The notes below the pieces were generated by a model. It was not told the DNA's origin. It saw only the letters and a list, made by a program, of their open reading frames with translations, and searched no databases. This document shows, in pieces, positions 42,816 to 52,623 of a stretch of DNA of 64,000 nt. Position 1 is the first letter of the stretch; each line of letters starts with the position of its first letter. A program made the translations under genes and the position numbers. This DNA comes from Clostridia bacterium (lineage in GTDB: Bacteria > Bacillota > Clostridia > UBA1381). Location: positions 62,001 to 126,000 of the forward strand of contig JAGBHE010000065.1 in the NCBI GenBank assembly GCA_017935675.1, written 5' to 3'.

Positions 42816-44153
42816 TTGTTTTCAAAAATTCTGATTGCTAACCGCGGAGAAATTGCAGTGCGGATAATAAGGGCATGCAAGGACATGGGAATAAGTACCG
42901 TAGCGGTTTTTTCGGAAGCGGACAGGGAAGCTCTTCATGTTTCGCTTGCTGATGAAGCTTACTGCATCGGTCCTGCGATGGTCAAGGACAGTTATCTTAA
43001 TATGACAGCCATAATTTCGGCAGCTGTGGCGGCACATGCAGAGGCAATCCATCCCGGCTACGGGCTGCTTTCCGAAAATCCGAAATTTGCAGCCCTTTGC
43101 GAGGAATGCAATATAACCTTTATCGGACCGAAAAGTGAAATAATAAAGAAGATGGGCGATAAGGATAACGCCAGAAGAACAATGAAATCAGTGGGCGTAC
43201 CGGTAGTGCCGGGGAGTGATTTGCTGAAAAATTCTGAGGATGCGGCGAGGATTGCCGGAGAAATAGGATATCCTGTTCTTATAAAGGCCCGTGCCGGAGG
43301 CGGCGGCCGAGGAATCAGGCTTGCAAATACTCCGGAGGAAATAGGCAAGGCTTTTTCGTCCGCAAAAGCTGAGGCAGAGGCGGCATTCGGTGACGGTAAT
43401 CTTTATATGGAGAAATTTGTACAGCCTGTAAAGCATATAGAAATGCAGGTTATTGCCGATAATTTCGGAAACGTTGTGTGTCTTGGTGAAAGGGAATGCT
43501 CAGTTCAGCGAAAAAATCAGAAGCTCATTGAGGAAAGCCCGTCGCCTGCAATTAATGATGAAACAAGGCAGAAAATGTCCGAGGCGGCAAAAAAAGCAGT
43601 CCGTGCCACAAGCTATACAGGTCTTGGAACAATTGAGTTTTTATATGATAAACAAGGCAACTTTTATTTTACGGAAATGAATACAAGACTTCAGGTTGAG
43701 CATACTGTAACGGAAATGGTTACCGGAATTGACTTGGTGCACTGGCAGATTCGTGTTGCGGCAGACATCCCTCTCGGCTTCAGTCAGGAGGATGTAAGAC
43801 CTAACGGTCATGCCATTGAATGCAGAATAAATGCCGAGGACCCGGAAAACGGCTTTAAGCCGTCATGCGGGCGTATAGAGCTTCTTCATATACCGGGAGG
43901 ACCATGGGTAAGGTTTGATACCGCAATCTACCAGGATTATGTTGTGCCGCCCTTTTATGATTCAATGATAGGCAAGCTGATTGTTTGCGCCAATAACCGT
44001 GAGGAAGCAATACGAAAAATGCGCGCGGCTTTGTGTGAGCTTGTAGTTGAAGGAATAGTAAATAATACGGATTTACATCTTGATATACTTTCCGCACCTG
44101 AATTTAACAGCGGTGAGTATACAACGGATTTTTTGCAAAGCAGAGGAGTGTAA
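42816..44153 (+). CDS. accC: Biotin carboxylase subunit of acetyl-CoA carboxylase
   Basis: AccC carboxylates the biotin of AccB using ATP and bicarbonate. The 445-residue protein has the [12 protein letters not shown] opening, the glycine-rich ATP-grasp loop [11 protein letters not shown] (about residue 160), [14 protein letters not shown] (about 288) and a usual C-terminus. It starts at TTG 42816, three bases after the fabZ stop, with AAAGGAG inside the fabZ end. Confidence 0.95.
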   Translation: MFSKILIANRGEIAVRIIRACKDMGISTVAVFSEADREALHVSLADEAYCIGPAMVKDSYLNMTAIISAAVAAHAEAIHPGYGLLSENPKFAALCEECNITFIGPKSEIIKKMGDKDNARRTMKSVGVPVVPGSDLLKNSEDAARIAGEIGYPVLIKARAGGGGRGIRLANTPEEIGKAFSSAKAEAEAAFGDGNLYMEKFVQPVKHIEMQVIADNFGNVVCLGERECSVQRKNQKLIEESPSPAINDETRQKMSEAAKKAVRATSYTGLGTIEFLYDKQGNFYFTEMNTRLQVEHTVTEMVTGIDLVHWQIRVAADIPLGFSQEDVRPNGHAIECRINAEDPENGFKPSCGRIELLHIPGGPWVRFDTAIYQDYVVPPFYDSMIGKLIVCANNREEAIRKMRAALCELVVEGIVNNTDLHLDILSAPEFNSGEYTTDFLQSRGV

Positions 44154-44156
44154 TTA

Positions 44157-45029
44157 ATGCTTGATAGAATGCTTTTCCGAAAGCCTAAAAACGAGCTTGA
44201 GGGCAACAGGGATAAAAAGGCTGCGTCAAACGTACCGGATTCGATGTGCGTGGCATGTCCTCAGTGCAAGAAAACGCTGATAAAAAGCGATATACCGGAT
44301 TATTACAACACGTGCCAGTACTGCGGACATCATTTCCGCATGAATGCCCGTCAGAGGATTAATATGATAGCTGATAAGGGTACTTTTTCGGAGCGTATGC
44401 GCGGAGTGTCAGCTATTAATTTTCTTGATTTTCCGGGCTATGAAACCAAGCTTGAAAATGCGGTTCTTGAAACAGCTGAAAATGAGGGCGTGGTATGCGG
44501 CAGGTGTGAAATAAACGGAAGCCCGTGCTTTATCTTTGTTATGGAGCCGTCATTTATGATGGGCAGTATGGGTACTGTGATTGGTGAAAAAATAACCTCT
44601 TTGTTTGAGGAAGCCCTTGAAGAAGGACTGCCTGTTATAGGCTATACTGTGTCCGGCGGTGCCAGAATGCAGGAGGGTATTTTATCGCTTATGCAGATGG
44701 CAAAGGTAAGCGGCGCCGTAAAAAGGCACAGTGACGCGGGAAATCTTTATATCGTTGTGCTTACAGACCCCACAACAGGCGGTGTAACCGCAAGCTTTGC
44801 AATGGAGGGAGACATTATTCTTGCCGAGCCCGGTGCGCTTATCTGCTTTGCCGGACCGAGAGTTATTGAACAGACCATAAGGCAGAAGCTTCCCGCAGGT
44901 TTTCAGCGTGCGGAATTCCTGCTTTCAAAGGGATTTATTGATGAGATAGTTTCGAGAAAGGATCAGAAGGCTTATTTATCAAAGCTTCTGAAGCTGCATG
45001 ACAGGAGGGAAAGCAATGACGCCGTATGA
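44157..45029 (+). CDS. accD: Acetyl-CoA carboxylase carboxyltransferase beta subunit
   Basis: A 290-residue subunit that, with AccA, transfers the carboxyl group to acetyl-CoA. The N-terminal zinc finger has CPQCKK and CQYCGHHF (about residues 37-59). Crotonase-fold landmarks include SGGARMQEG and TGGVTASFAMEGD. It overlaps accA by 14 bp, which helps keep the subunits in equal amounts. Confidence 0.95.
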   Translation: MLDRMLFRKPKNELEGNRDKKAASNVPDSMCVACPQCKKTLIKSDIPDYYNTCQYCGHHFRMNARQRINMIADKGTFSERMRGVSAINFLDFPGYETKLENAVLETAENEGVVCGRCEINGSPCFIFVMEPSFMMGSMGTVIGEKITSLFEEALEEGLPVIGYTVSGGARMQEGILSLMQMAKVSGAVKRHSDAGNLYIVVLTDPTTGGVTASFAMEGDIILAEPGALICFAGPRVIEQTIRQKLPAGFQRAEFLLSKGFIDEIVSRKDQKAYLSKLLKLHDRRESNDAV

Positions 45030-45789
45030 AAAGGTTAAGGCAGTTCGTTCCGGTGATAGACTTACATCTGTTGATTTTATAAAGAATATTTTTACTGAGT
45101 TCACGGAACTGCACGGTGACAGGCGTTTCGGTGATGACTCCGCAATAATTGCCGGGATAGCGAGACTTTCCGGTATGCCTGTAACTGTTATAGGAATAGA
45201 AAAGGGACATGATACAAAAACGAAAATAAAAAGAAATTTCGGCATGGCACATCCGGAGGGCTACAGAAAGGCTTTGCGTCAGATGAAGCTTGCCGAGAAA
45301 TTTAACCGTCCTGTAATCTGCTTTGTTGATACGTCAGGCGCATACTGCGGAATCGGAGCGGAGGAAAGAGGTCAGGCGCAGGCTATTGCCGAGAATCTTT
45401 CGGAAATGATGACCTTGCGCGTGCCGATTTTGTCCGTACTTATAGGCGAAGGCGGCAGCGGCGGTGCGATTGCTCTTGCGGTGGCTGACGAGGTATGGAT
45501 GCTTGAAAATGCCGTGTATTCGGTAATATCACCTGAGGGCTGCGCAAGTATATTGTGGAAGAATCCCGAAAAGGTAGAAGAAGCGGCAAAATGCCTTAAA
45601 ATGACTGCTAAGGACCTTAAAGAGCTTGGTGTTATAGAAAAAATCATCGCTGAGCCTTCTAAAATCAGTAATTTTTATGAGGAACTCGGCAGAATCATGA
45701 CGGAGACTATTGAAAAAAATATGAGTCTGCCCGTTGATGAGCTCCTCGGCAGAAGATACGAAAAATTCCGGAAAATAGGAAGAAGATAA
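45016..45789 (+). CDS. accA: Acetyl-CoA carboxylase carboxyltransferase alpha subunit
   Basis: A 257-residue partner of AccD. DTSGAYCGIGAEERGQ (about residue 101) and GEGGSGGAIALAVAD (about 140) form the acetyl-CoA and biotin pocket; SPEGCASILWK is another family landmark. CAGGAGGG precedes ATG 45016; the longer frame from 44998 is not favoured. It is the last gene of the operon. Confidence 0.95.
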   Translation: MTPYEKVKAVRSGDRLTSVDFIKNIFTEFTELHGDRRFGDDSAIIAGIARLSGMPVTVIGIEKGHDTKTKIKRNFGMAHPEGYRKALRQMKLAEKFNRPVICFVDTSGAYCGIGAEERGQAQAIAENLSEMMTLRVPILSVLIGEGGSGGAIALAVADEVWMLENAVYSVISPEGCASILWKNPEKVEEAAKCLKMTAKDLKELGVIEKIIAEPSKISNFYEELGRIMTETIEKNMSLPVDELLGRRYEKFRKIGRR

Positions 45790-45838
45790 ACCTTAAGGAA
45801 TCCGTATGTTGTTTTTTGAGTTTTTTTCGTAAAACATA

Positions 45839-45867
45839 TAGACAAATCGGATTTATTGTAGTATAAT
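45839..45867 (+). promoter_or_regulatory. Promoter for upp
   Basis: TAGACA (45839-45844) and TATAAT (45862-45867) have a 17-bp spacer, about 37 bp upstream of the ATG. Confidence 0.6.
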
Positions 45868-45904
45868 AAGGTAAAATGCTATGAGCTGGAAAGGGATAAT
45901 TTAA

Positions 45905-46534
45905 ATGAACGAAAAAGTACATGTAATGGATCATCCTCTTATCCTTCACAAAATTTCAATGATGAGAGATAAGGATGCAACGGTTAAGGATTTCCGTGAG
46001 CTTGTTTATGAAATTGCTTTGCTTATGGGTTATGAGTCAACAAGGGATCTTACTTTGATTGACAAAGAGGTGCAGACGCCTATGGGCATTGCAAAGGGAA
46101 AGGCTATTGTAAAGCAGGTGGCAATAGTTCCCATACTTCGTGCAGGTCTCGGAATGGTTGACGCACTTATGAGCCTTATTCCTGCTGCTAAGGTAGGACA
46201 TATCGGTCTTTACAGAGATCACGAAACGCTTGAGCCGGTGGAATATTACTGCAAGCTTCCGCCTGAAATTGAAAACAGACAGGTTATTGTTCTTGACCCG
46301 ATGCTTGCAACCGGAGGCAGTGCGATTGCTGCAATAAACTTTATTAAAAAAAGAGGCGCCAAAAACATTAAATTCATGTGTTTGATTGCTGCCCCGGAGG
46401 GAATAAAAAGCCTTACGGAGGCACATCCTGACGTTGAGATATACTGCGGCGCGGTTGATGAAAAGCTTAATGAAAACGGTTATATCGTACCCGGTCTCGG
46501 AGACGCCGGTGACAGACTGTTCGGAACGGTTTGA
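45905..46534 (+). CDS. upp: Uracil phosphoribosyltransferase
   Basis: Upp salvages uracil with PRPP to make UMP. This 209-residue protein has [12 protein letters not shown] near residue 76, the PRPP-binding loop [11 protein letters not shown] near 129, and the C-terminal uracil-binding [12 protein letters not shown]. It is a single-gene unit with its own promoter and terminator. Confidence 0.96.
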   Translation: MNEKVHVMDHPLILHKISMMRDKDATVKDFRELVYEIALLMGYESTRDLTLIDKEVQTPMGIAKGKAIVKQVAIVPILRAGLGMVDALMSLIPAAKVGHIGLYRDHETLEPVEYYCKLPPEIENRQVIVLDPMLATGGSAIAAINFIKKRGAKNIKFMCLIAAPEGIKSLTEAHPDVEIYCGAVDEKLNENGYIVPGLGDAGDRLFGTV

Positions 46535-46548
46535 TATATGACTGTACC

Positions 46549-46598
46549 CGGGGCTGCTGCACGATGTGTTTATGTTCATTGTGCGGCAGTCCCGTTTT
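46549..46598 (+). terminator. Intrinsic terminator of upp
   Basis: A long stem pairs 46549-46566 with 46577-46594 around a 10-nt loop with a few mismatches, followed by TTTT and a T-rich stretch. Confidence 0.85.
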
Positions 46599-46638
46599 CT
46601 GTTTTCGAATTGCATACTCTATGAAAAGAGGTTAATTT

Positions 46639-48315
46639 GTGAGGATTTTGCTTGTAGCTGTTAATTCAAAGTATATACACACGTCTCTTTCCGTACGGAC
46701 TCTTTCAGCAAACGCGGGAGGACTTGACTTTATTGAGCTTACAATTAATGAGGATATAACAGAGCTTCTTTCGGCGGTTTACGAAAGGCGTCCCGATGTT
46801 ATATGTTTTTCCTGCTATGTATGGAATATAGAATACATTTTAAAAGCAGCTTCAAGCTTAAAAAGCATGCTGCCCGAAGCGCTGATAGTTTTCGGAGGTC
46901 CTGAGGTCAGCTTCTGCGCCGGTGAAATTCTTCAAAGACATGAGTTTGTTGATGCTGTTATAAGAGGCGAGGGCGAAGAGACTGTAGCAGCACTTGCCGG
47001 AAACGGTTTTAAATTTGACGGTGTAAGAGGTGTAACCTACAGGGGAAAGAATATTATCGAAAATCCGGACGCTCCTCCTGTCCAAGATCTTGATTCTCTT
47101 GTTTTTCCGTATACCGATGAGGACCTTGCCGAAAATTCGCGCAAGCTTATTTATTATGAAAGCTCAAGGGGATGTCCGTACCGCTGCAGCTATTGTCTTT
47201 CGTCAACCGAGCACAGCGTAAGATATAAAAGCGTCGGAAAAGTAAAGGCTGAGCTTGGCAGGATAATTGCAGCAAAGCCGCAAACCGTAAAGTTTACCGA
47301 CCGCACTTTTAATTCTGATGCAAAACGGGGAGCGCAGCTTCTTCTTTATATGCTTGAAAACGGACAGGGAATCACATTCCATTTTGAGCTTGCCGCACAT
47401 ACTCTTACGGAGGAGTTTATGGAAATCGCCGCCCGCGCGCCTGAGGGAATGTTCAGGTTTGAAATAGGACTGCAATCGACTAATCATGACACCTTGAAGG
47501 CGATAAAAAGAAGCACGGAGCTTGCAAGGCTTTTTAAAAATGTTTCGAGGCTTACTTCGATGAAAAACATCCATGTTCATCTTGATTTGATAGCAGGTCT
47601 GCCATTTGAGGATTATAAATCCTTCGGAAAATCCTTTAACGACGCCGTGGGTCTTCGTCCGACGGTACTTCAGCTTGGCTTTCTCAAGCTCTTGAGGGGT
47701 ACCGACGCAAGGGCGGAAGCCTTTCGGCACGGCTATAAGTATCGTTCATATCCTCCTTATGAGGTTATAGAAAATGCTTACATCTCCTGCGGCGAGCTTT
47801 TAAAGCTCAAGCGCATAGAAGCGGTATTCGATATGTATTATAACAGCGGCGCTTTTAAAAAATCTGTTCTGTATCTTGAAAGGCTTTGCGGGAACTCCTT
47901 CAGGCTGTTTGAACTGCTTGCCGAACAGTTTGAAAATAAAAGGCTGTTTTCCGTTCAGCTTTCCCGTTCGGCGCTTTATGAAAAGCTTTGTGAATTTGCG
48001 GTCAGCCTCGGCGCGGAGGATTTGTTTTTTGATTTGCTTAAGGCTGATTACCTGACCTCAAATAAAAACGCAGTGACGCCTTCGTGGTCTTTGCGGCCGT
48101 ATAACACTGAGCTTCATAAAAAACGTACTGAGATTATTGAGGGAGATAACAGGGAGCTTTTCAGCTGCTTCGGGGACATGCCTGTGCGCGATATTCTGAA
48201 GCGTGTGCATTTTGAGGAATTTTCCTATCGTGTGCATGATGATTGTTCTTTTAAAAGGTGTGTGCTTGCGTTTTCAAAAAGCGGAGACCTTCTGGGGGAA
48301 ATTATTGGTTATTAA
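46639..48315 (+). CDS. B12-binding-domain radical SAM protein
   Basis: A 558-residue protein with an N-terminal cobalamin-binding-like Rossmann domain (to about residue 140), a radical SAM domain with CPYRCSYCLSS near residue 178 for the [4Fe-4S] cluster, and a C-terminal region like DUF4080. The class methylates or rearranges unreactive carbons; the substrate is unknown. A GTG start with AGAGG upstream is used. It lies between the upp terminator and a separate promoter, so it may be transcribed alone. Confidence 0.85.
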   Translation: MRILLVAVNSKYIHTSLSVRTLSANAGGLDFIELTINEDITELLSAVYERRPDVICFSCYVWNIEYILKAASSLKSMLPEALIVFGGPEVSFCAGEILQRHEFVDAVIRGEGEETVAALAGNGFKFDGVRGVTYRGKNIIENPDAPPVQDLDSLVFPYTDEDLAENSRKLIYYESSRGCPYRCSYCLSSTEHSVRYKSVGKVKAELGRIIAAKPQTVKFTDRTFNSDAKRGAQLLLYMLENGQGITFHFELAAHTLTEEFMEIAARAPEGMFRFEIGLQSTNHDTLKAIKRSTELARLFKNVSRLTSMKNIHVHLDLIAGLPFEDYKSFGKSFNDAVGLRPTVLQLGFLKLLRGTDARAEAFRHGYKYRSYPPYEVIENAYISCGELLKLKRIEAVFDMYYNSGAFKKSVLYLERLCGNSFRLFELLAEQFENKRLFSVQLSRSALYEKLCEFAVSLGAEDLFFDLLKADYLTSNKNAVTPSWSLRPYNTELHKKRTEIIEGDNRELFSCFGDMPVRDILKRVHFEEFSYRVHDDCSFKRCVLAFSKSGDLLGEIIGY

Positions 48316-48379
48316 CCGCTCTGAATTTGTGATAAAAATATTAATAATTCATAAAATTTAGAAAAACAATAAAACCGTA

Positions 48380-48408
48380 TTGACAACGACTGATTATTTT
48401 GATACTAT
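48380..48408 (+). promoter_or_regulatory. Promoter for the methyltransferase-zapA gene set
   Basis: TTGACA (48380-48385) and TACTAT (48403-48408) are 17 bp apart; a TATAAT at 48406-48411 has a 20-bp spacer instead. Confidence 0.5.
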
Positions 48409-48438
48409 AATATAGTAATTATTTTTTCGGAGGCTGCC

Positions 48439-49596
48439 GTGAATAAAAAATCTGTTGATAAAGCAATGCTGTTTTTTTCCGGTTTATGGAGCAGAATGAA
48501 GGAAAACAGCGATTATTTTGAAAATATAAAAATAACCTTGCGCTCAGGTACAAGAGAGTATTTCGCCCGGTTTACATATGAGAGGGGCGAAATATACAGG
48601 GACTACCTCGGCGAAAGAAAAAAATGCTCCGATTATAACAGTCTGCCTGAAATTTTAAGGGAATATGACAGCGCTCTGATAAGCTATAACGAAAGAGGAA
48701 CCGAAATTCTTATTGAAGCCGATGACAAAAATGTCAGAATGAAAAACAGGGAGAAACAGACGGAGCCCGCAAGGCTTTCTACGGTAAAATCGGGAAGGGA
48801 ATACCTCTTGAGCCCCGGCAAGGCTGCTCCGCTTTTGAGGGAGCTCGGAATTCTTGCCGAAAACGGGAAGATTAAGAATGATAAGGTGCGCAAATATAAT
48901 CAGATAGATTATTTTCTTGAGCTTGCCGACGGGATTTTAAAGGATGTGACGCCGGACAGGGAGCTGCTTGTACTTGACTGCGCATGCGGGAAAAGCTATC
49001 TTTCCTTTGCCATGAACTGCTATTTTACAGAGGTGAAAAGAAGAAAATGCCGTTTTATCGGCGTTGACGTATCTCCGGAGGTCATAAAAGCTTCGGAGCG
49101 TACCGCAAAGAATCTGAATTATAAAAATATGACATTTGTGTGCAGCGACCTTGCGGAATATATGCCGCACACGCCGCCCGACCTTGTGATTTCTCTTCAT
49201 GCCTGCGATACTCTTACCGATATGGCTCTTGCCTTCGGAATTCGCTCAAGGGCGAGTGCCGTTATGAGTGTTCCGTGCTGTCATAAGGATATTTTAAAGC
49301 AGTATTCCTATGAGCCGTTTTCGATGGTGACAAAGCACGGAATATTAAAAGCAAGGCTGGCGGACACGCTTACCGATGCACTGAGGGCAGCGTATCTTGA
49401 GGCGTCGGGATATGAGGTTTCATTGATTGAATATATTTCTCCCCTTGAAACTCCGAAGAATATAATGATTCGTGCGGTTTATACGGGGAAGCGCTCAGAA
49501 GAGGCGGCGCAGAATTACAAAGCGTTGAAGGAAATGATACATGTCAGTCCTGCAATTGAAAAATTCGGCAAAAAAATTCAGGAAAGAGGTTTATAA
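48439..49596 (+). CDS. SAM-dependent methyltransferase (Methyltransf_32-like)
   Basis: A 385-residue protein. The second half is a Rossmann methyltransferase with LVLDCACGKSYLSFA (about residue 176) and FIGVDVSPEVI. DLVISLHACDTLTDMAL and VMSVPCCHKDI fit the Methyltransf_32 pattern, suggesting an RNA or protein substrate. The first 130 residues are unassigned. A Nudix gene begins immediately after its stop. Confidence 0.8.
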   Translation: MNKKSVDKAMLFFSGLWSRMKENSDYFENIKITLRSGTREYFARFTYERGEIYRDYLGERKKCSDYNSLPEILREYDSALISYNERGTEILIEADDKNVRMKNREKQTEPARLSTVKSGREYLLSPGKAAPLLRELGILAENGKIKNDKVRKYNQIDYFLELADGILKDVTPDRELLVLDCACGKSYLSFAMNCYFTEVKRRKCRFIGVDVSPEVIKASERTAKNLNYKNMTFVCSDLAEYMPHTPPDLVISLHACDTLTDMALAFGIRSRASAVMSVPCCHKDILKQYSYEPFSMVTKHGILKARLADTLTDALRAAYLEASGYEVSLIEYISPLETPKNIMIRAVYTGKRSEEAAQNYKALKEMIHVSPAIEKFGKKIQERGL

Positions 49597-50139
49597 ATGG
49601 ATTTAACTGAAAAAACTATCGGTACGGAAAGTATTTATAAGGGCAGAGTTGTTGACCTGAGGGTTGACACAGTGACCCTGCCGGACGGAGGCACGGCGAC
49701 AAGAGAGATCATTGCGCACCCGGGCGGCGTTTCAATGCTTGCCGTTGATGATGAAAAAAATGTGCTTATGGTAAGGCAGTTCAGAAAGCCGACGGAGCAG
49801 GTGCTTCTGGAAATACCTGCAGGAAAGCTTGAATACGGAGAAAACCCTCTTGAAGCCGGAATTCGTGAGCTTGAGGAGGAGACCGGGACGGTCGCTTCCG
49901 AAATTATACCGATGGGCTTTTTTTATCCAACGCCTGCATATTGTCAGGAAAAGACTTATATGTTTTTTGCCCGCGGGCTTAAACGTACAAAACAGCACCT
50001 TGATGAGGGTGAATTTCTTGAGGTTGTAAAGGTTCCTTATGATAAGCTTTATGAGCTTGTTATGAACGACGAAATCCCGGACGGAAAAACCGCGCTTGCT
50101 GTTTTGAAGGCAAGGGCGCATATTTATCCCGGAGAATGA
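49597..50139 (+). CDS. Nudix hydrolase, ADP-ribose pyrophosphatase type
   Basis: A 180-residue cytoplasmic Nudix enzyme. The box runs from GENPLEAGIRELEEETG near residue 86, with the metal-binding REXXEE set intact, followed by the Pro of FYPTPAYCQEKTY typical of ADP-ribose-cleaving members. It should hydrolyse ADP-ribose to AMP and ribose-5-phosphate. It follows the methyltransferase with no gap and precedes zapA by 14 bp. Confidence 0.88.
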   Translation: MDLTEKTIGTESIYKGRVVDLRVDTVTLPDGGTATREIIAHPGGVSMLAVDDEKNVLMVRQFRKPTEQVLLEIPAGKLEYGENPLEAGIRELEEETGTVASEIIPMGFFYPTPAYCQEKTYMFFARGLKRTKQHLDEGEFLEVVKVPYDKLYELVMNDEIPDGKTALAVLKARAHIYPGE

Positions 50140-50153
50140 AAGGATTTTAGCAA

Positions 50154-50549
50154 ATGGAAAAAAACAGATTAACTGTGACGATAAACGGAAGGATGTATAC
50201 CCTTGTTTCCGAGGAAACTCCCGAATATATGGATGAGATTTCAGCATACGTAAATGAAAAGGTCGCTGAGGTTAAAAAGAATAATCCGGGGCTCCTTGGA
50301 GAGCGGCCGATTGTTCTTGCAGCCCTTAATATTTGCGATGAATATTTAAAGGCTGAAAAAGGCGGCAAGCTTTTACTGGACAAGGCTTCCCGGAAATATG
50401 ACGAGATTGTTGCCGAAAACAAGGAGCTTCGCGGACTTCTGAATGATTCCGAATATGAAATTGACATTGCGGCGCTGAGACATCAGCTTGAGAACGCGAA
50501 TAATGAAATCGCACGGCTTAAAAAGAAGCTTGGCGGCAGTAATAAATAA
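50154..50549 (+). CDS. zapA: Cell division protein ZapA
   Basis: A 131-residue FtsZ-ring stabiliser. The N-terminal ZapA domain has VTINGRMYTLVSEETPEYM and VLAALNICDEYLKAE. The C-terminal half (about residues 65-128) is a coiled coil. It promotes bundling of FtsZ filaments at midcell. AAAGGA lies before the ATG. The longer coiled coil is usual in Clostridia. Confidence 0.88.
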   Translation: MEKNRLTVTINGRMYTLVSEETPEYMDEISAYVNEKVAEVKKNNPGLLGERPIVLAALNICDEYLKAEKGGKLLLDKASRKYDEIVAENKELRGLLNDSEYEIDIAALRHQLENANNEIARLKKKLGGSNK

Positions 50550-50564
50550 AGGAGGTAACCGTAC

Positions 50565-52598
50565 GTGGAGCTTTTGTTGCCGGCGGGGTCGCCCGATGCG
50601 CTTGTCGGCGCTGTTCAAAGCGGTGCGGACGCAGTATATCTCGGCGGTGAAAAATTCGGCGCCAGGCGCGGCGCGAAAAACTTTAACAGGGCTGAAATGA
50701 AAGCATGGATTGATTACTGTCATCTTTATGGTGTAAAGGTATATGTAACGGTAAATACCCTTGTAAAAGACGGTGAGCTTGAAGAGCTGGCTCAGTATGT
50801 GAGGGATTTGTCGGATATGAATGCCGATGCTGTTTTGGTTCAGGATTTCGGTGTGCTTGAGGTTATTAAAGAAGCTGCGCCGATGCTGCCTGTTCATGCA
50901 AGCACACAAATGACTGTTACAGCTCCGGAGGATGTGGATTTTCTTGAAAAGCAGGGATTTTCAAGAGTTGTGCTTTCAAGGGAGCTTTCAGCGTCTGAAA
51001 TAAAGCGGATTTGTTCTGAATGCAGCTGTGAAATTGAGGTTTTTGTTCATGGAGCATTGTGCATGTCATATTCGGGACAATGTCTTTTCAGCAGCATAAT
51101 AGGCGGCAGGAGCGGAAACAGAGGCTGCTGCGCACAGCCTTGCAGGCTTCCGTATGCCCTTGAAAAGGACGGCAGGACAGTATCAAACGGATTTTTGCTC
51201 AGCCCGCGGGATTTGTGTCTTGCGCCGAGGCTTCGGGAGCTTAAGGAGTCGGGAGCAGCATCACTCAAGGTTGAAGGCAGGCTTAAGCGGCCGGAATATG
51301 CTGCAACCGTTGCAGAGGTTTACAGAAGGTGTATTGATAATAACTTTGAATTTTCTGCCCATGATATGCGTCTTCTTTCGGAGGCATTCGGAAGAGGGTT
51401 TACTCAGGGACTTTACGGCGGCGAGCGAGGCAGAAAAATGATGAATTTTGAAAATTCATCAAATGCCGCAGAAAATATCTTTACCGATGATGTGAAAAGA
51501 CGCTGCCGTGAGGATGCAAATTTTAAGAAAATTCCTGTTTTTATACATGGAGAAGCAAAAATTGGGAAAACTATAAAAGTGACTATCAGCGGAGAAGACG
51601 GGACATCTGTTTCGGCAGAGGGTGATATTCGGTGCGCAGAGGCTGTAAAATCGCCGACGGGAGCAGAGAGATTTAAAAGTGCGCTGCAAAAGCTCGGAGC
51701 AACTCCGTATGAATGTATGGATATAACTGTTGATATTGATAACAATGCGGCTGTTCCTGTTTCTGAAATAAATGCCGTGCGCAGAGCAGCCTGTGAAAAA
51801 ATGACTGAATTAAGAATTTTCAGGGAAAAAAGAGAAACGGCAGCTTATTTCGTAAAGTCTCCCGCTCCCTTTAAGCGCAAGCCGCTCAACATTGTTTGTG
51901 ACGTTACAACAGCAAAGCAGGCTGAAGCGGCGTTTGAACTTGGAATAAAAACAGTTTTTGCACCTGCAGGGGTTTTGCCTGAAAAGACGGTAACGAAGTG
52001 CCCGCCGATTACTAAAGGGACAATTGTTTCCGGCAATAGTTTTTGCATATCAAACGCCGGGCAGCTTGAAATATGCGGCAAAAGGGCAGTATACGGAGGA
52101 CAGAGGCTTAATATAACGAACTCTGTCAGTGCGGATTTTTACTGCGCATATCTTAAGGGCGCTGTTTTGTCTCCCGAACTGAGATTTGAGGAAATAAAGG
52201 ATATTACCTCACGCACCCGCCTTGAATGCGGAGCTGTTGCTTACGGCAGGCTTGATCTTATGCTTTGCGAAAACTGTCCTGTGAAGGCGGCAGGACAATG
52301 TACAAAAGGGAAGAGCAGTTTTTTTCTGCGGGACAGAAAGGGGGAGAGGTTTCCTCTTGTCTGCTCTGAGGGCTGTCGGATGAGAATACTTAACTCCAAG
52401 CCTGTATATATGGCTGATAAATGGTCTGATATTGAAAAATCGGGGCTTGATTTTGTAAGCCTTGTGTTTACGCTGGAGGACAGAGAGGAGTGCTCGGAAA
52501 TAATTAAAGCCTATCTTGACGCCGCTGCCGGGAAAGCCGCATCACCCATGAAGGAAAATACTTTTACACGCGGTCATTTTTACCGCGGGGTTCTGTAA
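50565..52598 (+). CDS. U32-family peptidase / RlhA-like protein
   Basis: A 677-residue protein with the U32 TIM-barrel core. ELLLPAGSPDAL opens it, and VFVHGALCMSYSGQCLFSS then GRSGNRGCCAQPCRLPY (near residues 160-210) is the U32 signature with its cluster-binding Cys. A long C-terminal part fits the DUF3656-containing subgroup. E. coli RlhA of this family hydroxylates 23S rRNA C2501; U32 proteins are also called collagenase-like. The former activity is more likely here. It starts at GTG 50565 behind AAAGGAGG. Confidence 0.85.
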   Translation: MELLLPAGSPDALVGAVQSGADAVYLGGEKFGARRGAKNFNRAEMKAWIDYCHLYGVKVYVTVNTLVKDGELEELAQYVRDLSDMNADAVLVQDFGVLEVIKEAAPMLPVHASTQMTVTAPEDVDFLEKQGFSRVVLSRELSASEIKRICSECSCEIEVFVHGALCMSYSGQCLFSSIIGGRSGNRGCCAQPCRLPYALEKDGRTVSNGFLLSPRDLCLAPRLRELKESGAASLKVEGRLKRPEYAATVAEVYRRCIDNNFEFSAHDMRLLSEAFGRGFTQGLYGGERGRKMMNFENSSNAAENIFTDDVKRRCREDANFKKIPVFIHGEAKIGKTIKVTISGEDGTSVSAEGDIRCAEAVKSPTGAERFKSALQKLGATPYECMDITVDIDNNAAVPVSEINAVRRAACEKMTELRIFREKRETAAYFVKSPAPFKRKPLNIVCDVTTAKQAEAAFELGIKTVFAPAGVLPEKTVTKCPPITKGTIVSGNSFCISNAGQLEICGKRAVYGGQRLNITNSVSADFYCAYLKGAVLSPELRFEEIKDITSRTRLECGAVAYGRLDLMLCENCPVKAAGQCTKGKSSFFLRDRKGERFPLVCSEGCRMRILNSKPVYMADKWSDIEKSGLDFVSLVFTLEDREECSEIIKAYLDAAAGKAASPMKENTFTRGHFYRGVL

Positions 52599-52623
52599 TA
52601 ATACGGCACAATGGAGGATTGAA

